64,000 nt of DNA, taken from positions 98,726,484-98,790,483 of the forward strand of contig CM041297.1 of NCBI GenBank assembly GCA_023052935.1. Direction: 5' to 3'. The notes below the pieces were generated by a model. That model saw only the letters and a list, made by a program, of their open reading frames with translations, made no database searches and was not told the origin of the DNA. The position numbers and the translations under genes were made by a program. Shown in pieces: positions 12,800 through 24,719 of this stretch. Origin of the DNA: Piezodorus guildinii (Eukaryota > Arthropoda > Insecta > Hemiptera > Pentatomidae). Each line of letters starts with the position of its first letter. The first letter of the stretch is position 1.

Positions 12800-14020
12800 A
12801 ATAAAAAGGTCTTTTTTATTTTGTTTCTTATTACTAGAAAATTGATAAACCTAATTCCAAAATAATATAGGTCATATCTATAGAAAAACTTCTAGATTAG
12901 AAAATGTATTGAATAATATTCCTATTTTATGATATGTACATATGGGATGAAGGATTTATTCTATCTGTAATACTCAAAGCCCCAAAAGGTAGCAGTTTGT
13001 ATTAATTCTCAATAAAATAAATTATTTTAAAAGATCCAAATTTGTTATATCAGTATTACTTTAATTAATTTCAATCCCAATTATATTTATGATTTTTATT
13101 CGTTCGCAGTTAATTATGTATTTTTGCCAGGAATGCCATTTGATTTTCTTTGGATCTTGATTCTTCATAAGTTGGATAAAAAACTACCTCTATGATTTTG
13201 AAAATTATACTTTTATTTTTAATGATTATTTTTTTGTTAAACGAAAGTCCTTTGAAGCATGTCCTTCGCTATACTATTTCTTATTAATAACTCATTTAAA
13301 TACATGTTTAAATTATTTTTTTAATAAAATACTTCACTTTTTTTGTAGTTTTAATATCACTCATGAATTACATCAGTATGTCCAGTATTTATTTTTTCTG
13401 TGTGTCTGTCACCAAACGATATGGACATAAAAGGAGGATTATTATTTACTTAGTTGGTTTCTTTTAAATATTGTAATAAACACTAATATCTTTATTTTTT
13501 TCATTACCTTGTAAAATATCTTTTAGAGTTCCTGATAATTTAATTTTAATTCATTAATATTAACTTATTTATTTAAATATTGGAGCACTCTAGCAATTCA
13601 TGCTTGAACATTTGTAAAATATTATCAAAATATTCACAGGTGGGTGCTTCAATGGATGCTTCTGTGAAGGTATGGATTAATTGGCAGTATCCAATACAAA
13701 GACTGCGAAATATGATTTTCTCTTTTCTAGAAATCCTCGTACGGGTGTACATTATTTGGGATCTTGTTTTATAATGAACAATTTAGACTTTTTGTTCTAC
13801 AGCCTGTTTCCTAGTTCATGAAGAAATTATTCTTCAATTGGTTGTTCCAATTTCTGTTGTGACTTCCTGAATACCGTCGTTTCAGATATGCACCTTGCCT
13901 GGTCAAACGGCTCTGTCAGCTTCTTCGTTGCCTGAAATTCTACCATTTTCTGTAACCGAATTGAAGACTGCAGTAATACCTTTATTTTTTCCACCATGCG
14001 CTTAGTATTTCCCTAATGAC
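12800..14020. other. no recognisable feature
   Basis: AT-rich with T homopolymers. A 64-codon plus frame at 13580-13774 has no recognisable family. A slightly GC-richer patch at 13850-13980 gave no match that I could name. Confidence 0.55.
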
Positions 14021-14024
14021 GGAA

Positions 14025-15905
14025 TTAGTGGGCAACGAAAAATGCAAACTATTTTACCCAAAATTTTAGTATGTTTTATGCAAAGCATCTATCATAGTAA
14101 AGCAAAAAATGCACGCCTGGAAACTCAAAACGGCTGGATTATAAAATGGCGGCAATTCAAAAAGGGACCAAAAAACGATATTCTGACTGATTTTACCACT
14201 ATTTTAGTTTCGACCTCATAATAATAGGTGAAATTAGCAATCCAATGAAACTAGTCTGCATCTCAAAATTTGGTGGGAAGCCGCGGCAGGCGACTTTCGA
14301 AACTCGATTTTTAGGGACAGATATTCTGACCGATGTAACGATTGCACTGACATTATGTGGGTGAGTATTAGTCCTACAAATTTCTATTACTACTCAGATT
14401 AAAGCTAATTTTATGCCTCGTAAACTAGTTTATAATCATTATATTGTTAGGAACAGTCGTTTCCATAATATCAACCAAATTAATGATAAAAAAAAAGAAG
14501 TTTCTAGGTTTCCGGTTTTTTGTGAGAACCATATCTCTATAACTATTACTGTTACAGGCATGTTTTACAACTCACATTAAAAAGGGAATTTAATTTTCTA
14601 TATTAATTCTGATAATAATTATCCTCATAAGATGACCCGTTTCCATGATAGCAACCATAATAATGTTAGAAAAGAGTGATACCTCATTTTCAGCAAAGTT
14701 TTTTTTTTTTTTTTGTAATACTTCAATATCATTGAATATTGAATATACAGATTTCTTTTACCACTCAAATGGAAGCTTATTAAATACTTAATAATTTACA
14801 TAATATCGACTATGCTCATAGGATGAGCGGTTTCCATGATATTAACCATAATAATGTCAGAAAAGAATTATATTCTCTTTTGTAATCCATATTGTCCATT
14901 TTGTAATCCACCCCTTTTGAATTGGCAGACGTGTATTTTTTTCTTAACTATGATATTTACTTTGAATAAAACATACTAAAATATTTGGTTAAGAGAGTTG
15001 CAATTTTCGTTGCTGGCTCACGGACTGTCCATACTACCCTGAAGTCCGTTGCATTGATCAAATTGTACGTTTTCGATCTAGCAAGCCAATAGTGAGCCAT
15101 ATAAAATTATATTATTTGTCCAGAGATGACTGTTCCCTCGTCTAATCTTAAAATACTTAATAAAGTATTTTTTTTGTCTATTCTATTTTATACTTTTCTT
15201 CGAGCACCACGATTTATAGTTTTCTTCGAATAATCGTGTAAAACGAGATATCATTCTTTTCTAAAATTATTATGTTTATTATCATAGAAACGGCTCATCC
15301 TATGAGGATAATTGTTAAATATTAAATTATCAAATATTAATTAAGCTTTCATTTGAGTGGTAAGAGAAAGTTGTACGCCTAATAGTCAATGATATAGAGG
15401 TATTAAAAAAACACAAATTTTACAGAAAACCAGATATCACTGTTATTATTATGGTTACTATCATGAAAACGGTTCATCCTACGAGGATAATTTTTATATA
15501 TAAACTATCAAATATATAATAAGCTTTCATTTATGTGGTAAAATACATTTTTACGTCTTATATTTAACGATTTAGAGGTATTAAAAAAATATATTATTTT
15601 GCGGAAAAACAAGATATTCCTCTTTTCTAACATTATTGTGCTTGCTATCAGGGAAAGGGCTCATTCTACCGGGATAATTGCTATATAATAAATTATCAAA
15701 TATCAAATAAGCTTTCATTTGAGTGGTAAAGTACATTTGTATCTCTAACAGTTAACGACATAGAAGTTCACAAAAAAATAATCCTTCGGAAAACAGATAT
15801 CACTCATTTCTAAAATGATTATGGTTACTGTCATCCTATGAGGATAATCGTTGTATAGTAAATTATCAAATAGTTAGTAAGCTTTCATTTGGGTGGTAAA
15901 AGGAA
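14025..15905. repeat. compound inverted and tandem repeat block
   Basis: Two levels of repetition are visible. First, 14025-14165 (landmarks aaaatggcggcaattc and catactaaaat when reversed) is mirrored by 14895-15035. Second, a ~190 bp unit is repeated about four times in one orientation from 15236 to 15905; each unit carries gatatcact, a catcctatgaggataat block and taagctttcatttgagtggt. About two to three copies lie in the opposite orientation at 14450-14880 (ggaagctta, atcctcataagatgac, ataataatgt). Copies are clearly diverged. No long frame runs through the block. It is either an old satellite that became inverted or a large non-autonomous foldback transposon. Confidence 0.7.
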
Positions 15906-16437
15906 GTTTAAGTTTTCGTACACCACAGTTTGAAGTTAACAATACTTTTTTTTAAAATAGATAAACAAATTTCTAGTTCAATTATTGCTATTCATATTCT
16001 GATAACATCATTTATTAATAATCTCACTATAGGTTTCGAATTAAATAATTATATACAATAAAGTAATATACAAATCGAACGAAGGAACACTATTATGTAA
16101 GATTGTTAAAACGGTTCAGGTGATGGGAGCGTGATTGAAGGTCATTAGTGCAGTGAAAAAGACAACTGCACCACACATTGTCACTCAGTGAGCTTTTTTT
16201 TTCTACCGGCTCTAATTCTCCCTGAGTTCTTCGTACCAGATGGTCTATAAAAACGAAATGGAAAGTGGCCTTGAATGGAGGGTTAGTCTCATATACAATA
16301 GAAGAGAAAATAAAAAATAACTATTGTGAATGAAAAATACGCACATATAATGTAATAACAAATGAGTTCACTGCACGTCTAGTATTTAAATGCCAGTAAA
16401 ATGAATCCTGATAGGTATTTTTCTGTTATATCTCTTT

Positions 16438-16502
<65 letters not shown>

Positions 16503-16503
16503 A
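16438..16503. repeat. (TA)n microsatellite
   Basis: About 30 TA units with one interruption near 16491. Confidence 0.95.
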
Positions 16504-16600
16504 AAATGATTTCGCGAGTCTTGATTTCTGATAACTCCTTCAAACCACGCGACGGTTTTATTCATTCAAAATAAACATATTTTCTTGCAAAGTGCTGTTT
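16500..16600 (+). repeat. dispersed repeat, copy 1 (second copy near 57680)
   Basis: The block tcttgatttctgataactcc, then ttcaaaccacgcgacgg and ttattcatt, is echoed at 57690-57760 as tcttggtttccgcaaactcc, then ttctaagccactagacgg and ttaattcatt. The family is unknown. Confidence 0.5.
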
Positions 16601-16779
16601 TTGTTAAGATGAGCTTCTGATCCTAAAGCATCGGTTTCTAAAAAAACAAAAAAAAAAAAACAACCATTCCGACAAAAAACTGAACCAAAAATGACTGCAG
16701 CTTCAAGATGTAAAAACAAAACAATACTCTACTGCCTTACAAGAACCAATAATTAACCAAAAAGCATGTATTCTTAGTT

Positions 16780-16910
16780 TAAATTTGTTCAAGAAACCTA
16801 ACAGACTTAACAAAAATCTAATAAAGAATATAGCTACAGCTGAAATGGCGATTTTGAGGAGACTAAAAAGGAGCTAGACGTGAGATTTCCTTTGCTGAAA
16901 CCATTATTCT
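16780..16910 (+). pseudogene. Jockey-like LINE 3' fragment
   Basis: The segment around 16835-16905 (agctgaaatggcgattttga, then ggagactaaaaaggagct and agacgtgagatttcctttgct) parallels the end of the LINE relic at 4720-4785 (agctgaaatgccagtcgga, then agaagctaaagagaagct and ggatgagagacctcctctgct). This region encodes the RRLKR...RDLLC-like end of a Jockey-type reverse transcriptase. Frames are broken. Confidence 0.55.
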
Positions 16911-17639
16911 TATTATTCCTGAGTGCGAAATTTCGGTATCGGAACATCCAATTCATTGCCCAACCAATAATTACTTATAGTCAATTTCAGAAACATGTTT
17001 AGAAACAATAGGAGGATAGTTAAAGACATTGATTTTGAATTATTTGTATAGTCTCCTCAAAATTTGGGTAAAATTAAATTGACCCTTTTTAAAAGATATA
17101 CGTGTTCAGAACATTGCGTTATCATACTCGTATATGTAATATCCACTAAAAAAATGTATATGAGCCTAGGCTCCTTCTTAATCCGCTTAATTTCTAAGAT
17201 CTTCATAAAAATTGTATTTATCCCAGGATATGTAATTCCAGTTCCTAAATGACATACTGCATTATAAGGAAATGTTTGGAATAATAGACATTAATTTCAA
17301 AAATGTTTTCTTATTTAAACGACACGCGCCTCTAGCTATGTTATATTCGTTGCTCGACGATAGTTCTGAACCCTTTGTTCTTTTCATGGCTGCATTTCTG
17401 ACTTTTCTCATTTACCCCGACGTCTGAGAATCGAGCTAAAATAAACTCTTTTGTACCTCAAAGGACTTCGAAGAGGTTTAGAGTTTTACGACTTAATGTT
17501 TGTTTGGTAATAAGGGAAATTTTTAGAGCAATTTAGATTTTCTGAGCAAGCACGGCTTTAGAACCATTGTCTTATAAAAGTAATAGTATGACTTTCCGTG
17601 TTTGTTTATATACGGCTAAACAATTATGATCGGCTTGGA

Positions 17640-18620
17640 AATTTGGTTTATTATTTTCAATAATGAACCTTTGTAATCGACCAAACAAAAAAATTCCGCC
17701 TCCCCCTCACAATTTCGGGACTTACGTTTCAAGATGCGTAGAACCCAAATAACGAATTTTTAAAAATCCGAAAGATTTATTAATGTTTTATAATAAAAAA
17801 ACGCGCATAATTATAAAAAAAGAAATAAAAGAAAAAAAATTTAATTTTACCCATAAATATGCCTATAACTCCGTTATTTTAGAAGGCATCGGAAAATATG
17901 TAGGTATAGAGTTTTAGAATCAGTAAAGCGTGATAAAGAAAAATAACAAACAAAAAAGGAAAACAGAAAAAACTGAAATCTTGCCTATATATACGACCAT
18001 AATTCAGTTATTTTTGAAGATATAAAACAAATTTATTAGAGTTTTTTAACCAAAAAACCGTGAATAATTGTAAAAAAGTGATAAAAGTAAAGAAAAAAAT
18101 TGAATTTTTAATTATAAATACGGCCATAACTCAGTTATGCTTGAAGATACAGAAAAATATGTATTGAGTTTTAAAATCAGTAAAGCGCGATTAAGGAAAA
18201 AAAAATTGATTTGTATATTAAAGTCAGAAATTATAATAGATGTAATTACACTGAAAATCGGTTATTATTGACAACAGAGGAAAATCAAATAGACTAAGAC
18301 AACGCGGTAAACAAAGAGAAAAATAAAAAATAATCTTATATGGTCAAGCCACAACTTATAAGAGCTGTGATTCCATGATAACTCGGTTATTATTGATAAT
18401 CAAAGAAATATGTAAGGTGTTCTGGAATCAGAAAGTTTTATATGAATTATTTGAATGAAAATCGAAAGAAAAGAACATGAAATAGTAAATCAGTCTAGTA
18501 TAAATAAGATTATTATTTTCAATATTGAATTATTGTATTCGACCAAAAACAAAAATTACCCTCCCCGACTCAAAATTTAAGAACTTACGTTTCAAGATGC
18601 GTAGAACCTCAGAGAAAATG
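17640..18620 (+). repeat. ~128 bp periodic repeat block flanked by direct repeats
   Basis: A sentence-like motif (cataactcagttatttttgaagata, then gttttaaaatcagtaaagcg) recurs near 17867, 17994, 18123, 18250 and 18377, giving a period of roughly 128 bases. The block is bracketed by a ~100 bp direct repeat (17650-17750 and 18520-18615) sharing gacttacgtttcaagatgcg and a tagaacc end. The same family lies inverted at 49660-50175. The copies have no shared open frame. Confidence 0.7.
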
Positions 18621-18924
18621 CGTATCTCCTAATTATTAAATAAATACCAAACATTTGTTCAGAACTAGCAGAGATATAGCGTTTTGAAATTAGCAGTGGT
18701 GATATGCTATTTTCTTTTAAATTATTTATCGCTTTTCTTAATACTTAATTTCTTGTTAACAGCTATACCCTAATGTTGTTATTTAGAAATAATATACTAT
18801 TGTGTAATAATTTACAGAATTCTTTAATGTATGTTTTTTTAAATGAGGAAAAATCAAGAATCAAGAACCATATAGCCTGGCAGCACACTCTTAATTCCAG
18901 ACTAGTAACATTTTTGTTTTTTAA

Positions 18925-19165
18925 GACTGCTTTGTAGCATGAGCTAGTGTGTCTACCAAGCCAAAGGTTGGTTCAAATCCTAGTCCCGGAAGGACTTTTT
19001 CAAGCATATAATTAAATTGGAATTCATTTAAAACCTCCCCCGGGTGTGTGAGACCCTTCAGCCAACTGGTGGCCACACACAAACAAAAGCTGCCTCCTGA
19101 TGGCCTTAACTTAAAACTTTTCATCGAGAATCTCGGTGTGGAACCTTAAATAAAACTCATTCATT
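18925..19165 (+). repeat. tRNA-derived SINE (SINE-B)
   Basis: The head has a plausible polymerase III A box (gtagcatgagctagtg) and an exact B box, ggttcaaatcc, about 35 bases later. The body contains cccccgggtgtgtgagacc, then cagccaactggtggccacac. The same body is found at 43140-43330 and, inverted, at 48190-48430. A 67-codon minus-strand frame here is only a shadow of the SINE. Confidence 0.8.
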
Positions 19166-19169
19166 TTGA

Positions 19170-20620
19170 TAATAATTATTGTATAAAATATTTCGATTTT
19201 CGCATGATGAACAGCTGAAAAAGTACATATAAGTTTTCACAATTTAATTTTTAAGATTTTATTATTCTATTTTTATCAGGGTTTTTTTGTGCATAAAAAT
19301 AAATATTATAAGATAATAGGTGATACACGGGAAGTGGCAATAACTATTTATATACTATAAATAGATATAAATTTTTATTCGAACAAGTCCTGAAACCAGT
19401 GTTTAGTATAATAATCATAAATTAATCATGACAATTACTGTCCTGTAAATTATTTTTAAAATATGTATCTAATTAAAAAAAGCATTATAAATATTAAATT
19501 CATAAAAGTAACTGATTAATATTAATATTAGTTCATTTCTCACTTGATGACATGTAACGAAATTAACAGCTCACCCTTGAGACTGGGTTGGCTACCTATG
19601 AGGCGGAATACACTTTTATTAGCAACTATATAACCCGAATGTTTGTAATAACTTTCTTTTATGAGCTCTAAACGACCTATTAATCTCCTAATGCTACCAT
19701 AAACAAGATTTATGTTCCAAGTGAATTTGATTTCTCTTGACCAATTTTATTTTACTTAATTGTATTTGTTTTTGTAATTAATAATCAAGAACACGGCATT
19801 TAGAACTAGTATGAACATTTAAATATTTTTATGAAGATTTTTTATTATAATTCTAAAATAAATTTAATATAATTATTATGTGAATGGAAGATGAGTATTA
19901 TAATCATTATTACCATAACTTACAATAAATATAGGAACAATATGTCAGCCAAACAATTTTACAAGGAAAAACTTCATTTAAAAGAAGAATACTTAATACT
20001 GCGTTTAAAGTTTAAACTTTAAACCGTAGTTTAGAAAAATACATTAGTATTTTATATGATTGTACATACTTTTTAAAATGAAGTTTATTGTACTACATGT
20101 TTTATTTTGAACAAACATTTTAATATTTGAACTATACGAACTTTCACAAACTTTACGAGCACCATTCAATAAAAATTCCCTTAAAATATTTTGTCAAATA
20201 TAAAAAAAAAATAATAATAATAATAGCTGTTTTATACTATTTACATTAATTTTCAGTGTCCTTAGATTTTTTTTCATTTTTATTTACAATTGCCTAATAC
20301 TTTTTGTCTATGCTAATTATAGTTGAATTTAATGAATGTTTAAAAAGCTCATGACCTCAGGAGGGACAAAAAAAATATTATAATTATTTTCTTTAATATG
20401 AAATAAATCATATAACTAAATATTATAATAACTTTTTTAATAATCTTTTGTTTAAATTATCTAATATTTTTTTAATAAATTCATTCTCAACGCAGCCTGC
20501 CCGGTTCAAACCAGGATTGGACCCATTCATTACCTTAGTTACTTAGTAGGAATAGAAAAAGAGTTTTTGCAAGTAAAGAAGGTTTTAAGGTGAAGGTTTT
20601 ACCAAGCTTCAAAAGTCACT
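19170..20620. other. no recognisable gene; AT-rich
   Basis: Simple AT-rich sequence. A ggttcaaacc string at 20496-20505 resembles a polymerase III B box but has no convincing A box. A short (AAT)n tract lies at about 20210-20226. Confidence 0.55.
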
Positions 20621-20627
20621 AGAAAAA

Positions 20628-20800
20628 TCTGGTGCGAGCAACACACGACTTTCACTAAACTCGGTTGTTAAAATATATTTAAGAACAATAAAAGAAACTT
20701 TAAAAATTTAAAGTTAATTTAATTCAATTAATTTTCTTTGAAAACATGTGATTTAGATTAAAAAATATAGCTAGTGGATAGGTACACATTTTTAAGTATT
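20628..20800 (+). repeat. R900 repeat, 5' fragment
   Basis: Starts with tctggtgcgagcaacacacg and actttcac like the full copies at 7776 and 38886, and continues with the ttaaaatatatttaagaac and aaacatgtgatttagatt parts. Similarity fades after about 20800, so the 3' two-thirds are missing. Confidence 0.7.
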
Positions 20801-22194
20801 TTATAAATTTATAAAATATTTTATATTCTTTTAAATTGTAATATTGGAATTTTTTCCGAATTGTTTTGATTTTTTGGTTTTGTTTAAAAGGAGATTTTTG
20901 GCGTCTACTATGGCATATTATAATGAATGTTTGAATTATTATCTATCGAGTTTCACCCCTCTTTAGGAAGTAAACATTAAAAAACGATGATGGGAAATTA
21001 TAGGTGTTAGCAGACAGTCTCTAATGAGACAACCTCAAAAGATTTATGTGTGTCCTTTCAGTAACATCTGGGAATGTTCAAATGCTTCTTTGGAATATTC
21101 AGTTCCGTCTGGTGGAGTAAATTTAACATTGAAGGGAGTCTAAAAATATTAGTTCTAAGGTAATGAAGTTTTTCTTGTCCCGTCGTCAATTGGTGAACAT
21201 CATGACTTATTTGAGGATAACAATAACCTAATATGTGATAGATAATTGCTTGCACAATTTTATGTTTACGTACAAGTACATTCCTGATAAGCCCCCATCC
21301 ACTGAAGCCTGGGTACTTGTTGTTCAACCAATTGAACGTCAAATGAACAACTTTAAGGTTGATTTTCTCAAAATATATTGTTGTCTAAGGCAACATCTCT
21401 ATCTGTTTTTTTGTTTTTTTGTGGACCTTTTCGTAGATCTTTCTAATGAATTTAATGTTCCGTCCGGAATGTTTGTATGTTTTTCGTTCTTTAATTATAT
21501 AATAGTTTATGGTATTAAGTTAATATCAGATTTAAGGTATTTGTAATTCAATATTATTTTATACATTGGACTCCTCTCCTATACAGATTTAAGTATATTG
21601 TTATTTGTTTTATATTTTGAGTTTTTAAAGTTACGAGTTGCACATTCAGGGCAGTTTTTTTTTCAGGAAGATGGGGCTTTTCCTCTTAGAGGGAATGATT
21701 TAAGGTACTTAGCAATGTTTTTTTTTATGTTTAATAGTATTTTCATACCTATATTGCAACTATAAATCGGCATTTATCCCCTGCTCTATCTCTCTTCTCC
21801 GGGAAATCCCAGTATATGACGAAAAACGTAATATATTGCAACTCGAACATTTAAGCTTTTTATGATTTAATCTTATAAATCAGCCAAAATATATTATTCT
21901 TGCATTTTTTAGATATTCTATGTTGAATATTACATTTTCTTTATTTTTTAAAGCACGGTTTTTTTATTTTTAGTGCACCTTTTTCGGTTTTTAACCGCAC
22001 GAAAATTCGGTCTCTAGTTATCAATGAATAAAATGAAAATAGCCTTTATTTATGCACTAATATTACAATTTCAAAAGGTAACAAAACAAAATAAAACAAT
22101 TTTATTTTTTTTTTTACATTATAATTTATACAAAACTTTTTGCTATCTTGTATAGGCCTTTCCTTAGAGAGAAGTCTTTAACACTTCCCTGGGT

Positions 22195-22445
22195 GACTAG
22201 CTCTACTGGGAAGCGAGATTTCTGACCTCTAACCATTTTTCTTTCTACACATCTCTGTCCCTAGCTGTTCTCCACCAGAGAGGTCCTTCCAGAAGCCTAA
22301 ATGGATCTCTCCATCTCTTCATTTATCGGCCTCTCATCCTTTTCCAGTCATATGGAGTCCATTCGGTGACTATTTTTGACCATCTATTGTCGATGCATCG
22401 CAGAAGATGTCCAGCCCATTTCCATTTGCCTTTTCTTATTTGCGA
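22195..22445 (-). pseudogene. RTE-type LINE reverse transcriptase C-terminus, degenerate
   Basis: The minus strand reads IRKGKWKWAGHLLRCIDNRW, then SKIVTEWTPYDWKRMRGR, a stop, MKRWRDPFRLLEGPLWWRTA and RDRDV followed by a stop. The pattern KW-WAGHxxR..DxRW...EW.P...R.RGRP..RW.D...W...A.DR.. is the well-known C-terminal signature of RTE-clade LINEs. One stop interrupts the RGRP motif and little else of the element remains here, so this is a dead 3' fragment. Its strand is opposite to the Jockey-like relics. Confidence 0.8.
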
Positions 22446-23334
22446 GCTAGTTATCAATACCGTTCCTTAAATTAAAAATCATTAATTTCAAACCCCTGTT
22501 AACAAGACGGTGAACCTCTCAATGTCGACGATTAGTCTAAGTGTAATGAAACAGTCACGATTACAGAATTTTATAAACAAAATAATAATTTTTAAAAACG
22601 AAACCTATCAAGTCTAAAATAATAAATCAAGCGTCATACAAATTGGTGTCACTTTCGAAAGTGGTCATAGTAACACTTAAGCTTTTCCTTTTCACTAAAA
22701 AAAAAAATCACTGTCCCTGAATACCACAGCGAGTAACATAGGGGTAAACATAAACAAAAACTATAATGGAGGATGTAAAAGTGAAAACTAGTCTGCCTAA
22801 GCAAAAACTGTGGGGGTGCTGAACCTGGGAACGCTCTCCTTTACTGGTGTAGGTTAGGTACTGTAATATTTCAACCACTGTTATACATATATATTAATAC
22901 TTTTTTATGATAAATGAGGTATGGTTTATTGTATATGATACAGTTGTAAATATCAACAAATATGTTTAAATTAGAAAAAAAAAATTCTAATAATTGTTTA
23001 CATGTAGAATGTAGAAAAGCCCATCCGGCTTGAAGCACCATTAAATCTGTGTAACTTTAATTGACCATAAAATATGTATCTCATCTTAATTACAAAGGTT
23101 AAGACAAGTCCCACTAACTTATTAATTTTCTAAAATAAATTTTAGCTTTTCTGAAATTAAATAAATTTTAACTGAATAATAATTACATACGAACTTTATA
23201 AACGTATAAAATTACTCTTTTCTTCAATTTAAATCATTGATTTACCGGAATCCATCCATCTTTATCCTACAAATATAAGTTTCCTTCCACCCTTCTAAAG
23301 AAAGTACAGAATGATATGTATACAATTTATCAAT

Positions 23335-23500
23335 GGATCAAAAAAACAAAACAAGTTACAGCTCAATGCAAGTAAGACTAAAGCAATCTTCATTGACTTT
23401 AAACTCTTGAATCTCCTTCCAAACTTTCCGTTGTTGATTCTCGGCTTGTATTTATTTGGGGACTTGGTTCCAGAATAAAGAATTTTTTCATCATCCATTC
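23335..23500 (+). pseudogene. LINE relic: RT fragment fused to the element's 3' terminus
   Basis: The plus frame reads KQNKLQLNASKTKAIFIDF, which is the NKLxLNxxKTKxIxxG motif just downstream of the YADD box (compare NKLKLNAEKTKAIVIG in the LINE at 34723-36935). About 90 bases later comes ggggacttggttccagaataa, which matches the 3' end of that same LINE (gaagggacttgtcccagaata at 37764-37784). Most of the RT C-terminus and 3' UTR is therefore deleted between the two parts. Confidence 0.65.
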
Positions 23501-23929
23501 ATTCATAGTAAACATTTTTAAGGTTGTCACCAACAATGCCTCCAAATCTTATTCCCTATGTCATAACGAACGAGAATAATATTTTTTTTAATTTTTATAT
23601 AAATAAAAACGTTTAGAACTGCAACATACTTTAAAACGTCTTCAATGCCTTTTCGGCCCAAGGCTGCGAGAAAAAAAAAATGTAAAGGATATGTTTGAGT
23701 AATAGAGGATAACGAAGAAACAATCATTTACTGAGTAGGTCATGAAGCTATAGAAGAAACGAACTTATCGTAAAGGTTTATATGATGCTATAATGCTGTT
23801 AATTAGAACATGTTTTTGAGGTCTTCACAAAGAACTATCACTTCCAGTTTAAAAAAAATTAGTATTTTTTTTTTTACTTAGAGATCTGAGTTAAAGGACA
23901 CATTGCAACTAAGCTGAAACGTTCGAGTT

Positions 23930-24110
23930 TGTTCGTGGCATAATGGTTTATTCCTTTATATAATGCCGTGTTTCGATCCTAATCTCAGCAGACCCCTGAG
24001 GGACTCACCCATCCACTTTATTTGGACGGCTAAGCCTGATCCTGGTGAGATCATTTTCATAACAGCTGTTGATATAGAAACAGGATAAATAGGATGCACT
24101 GAGCCCAGAA
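23930..24110 (+). repeat. tRNA-derived SINE-like sequence
   Basis: A tRNA-like head: an A-box-like tggcataatggtt at 23937 and a B-box-like gtttcgatcct about 35 bases later. A GC-richer body (cccctgagggactcaccc, then ggacggctaagcctgatcctg) follows. I see only one copy in the window, so the element boundaries are uncertain. Confidence 0.5.
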
Positions 24111-24184
24111 TCTTGTATGGGTTGAATACTAAAAGAATGTACAGTAAGAGAAACTCGCTGTACCAATGATTGAAAACTCTGATA

Positions 24185-24395
24185 GGACTTAAATGCCGAT
24201 ATTTCAAATTTTCTTCCTCTAAAGTATCTTTAATTTTTGGATTCTAATTTATTTTCCATACCTTGGTGTTAGCATTGATAAAAATACTGTGTAAATATGT
24301 AAGTAATAAGAGCAAAAATCAAAATTTTTAAATGCGTTTGGTGTTTTTGAACGCAAGAACATTAATATAGATTTATAATATAATGATATACCTAT
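24185..24395 (-). repeat. R900 repeat, internal fragment
   Basis: Reverse-complement similarity to the middle of R900: cttaaatgccgatatttcaaattt mirrors aaatatcggcatttaag, and the parts with ctaaagta, aagagcaaaa and ttaatatagatttataatat follow in the expected reverse order. Both ends are missing. Confidence 0.65.
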
Positions 24396-24719
24396 GAAGA
24401 CGACATCCTTTCCCACCTCCTCATCCCTCTCTTAAAATGTACCCTGTACATTAGAATAGATCGCTTACAAACCTACAGATTCTGGAATTTCGATCCAAGC
24501 CACAAGGAGCTTTGAAATAAAAAAAAAAATAGATTTTAAATTTGTTTACTTGAAATACCTCAAAAGTAGTGTAAGTTCTGAGAGGCCTGTATTGTTGCAT
24601 TATTTGTTTTTGCATCATTCTTTTATCTGTTACTTGATTGTTAAACAATAAAGAACATAAGAAAAATAAATTTAATAGATTTTTACAACAAACGTAAGTG
24701 AAAGTTGTGTGATTTTTCA

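Noticed and set aside
20490..20515. SINE head at ggttcaaacc
   Set aside because: B-box-like string only; no A box at the right distance and no second copy of the neighbourhood.
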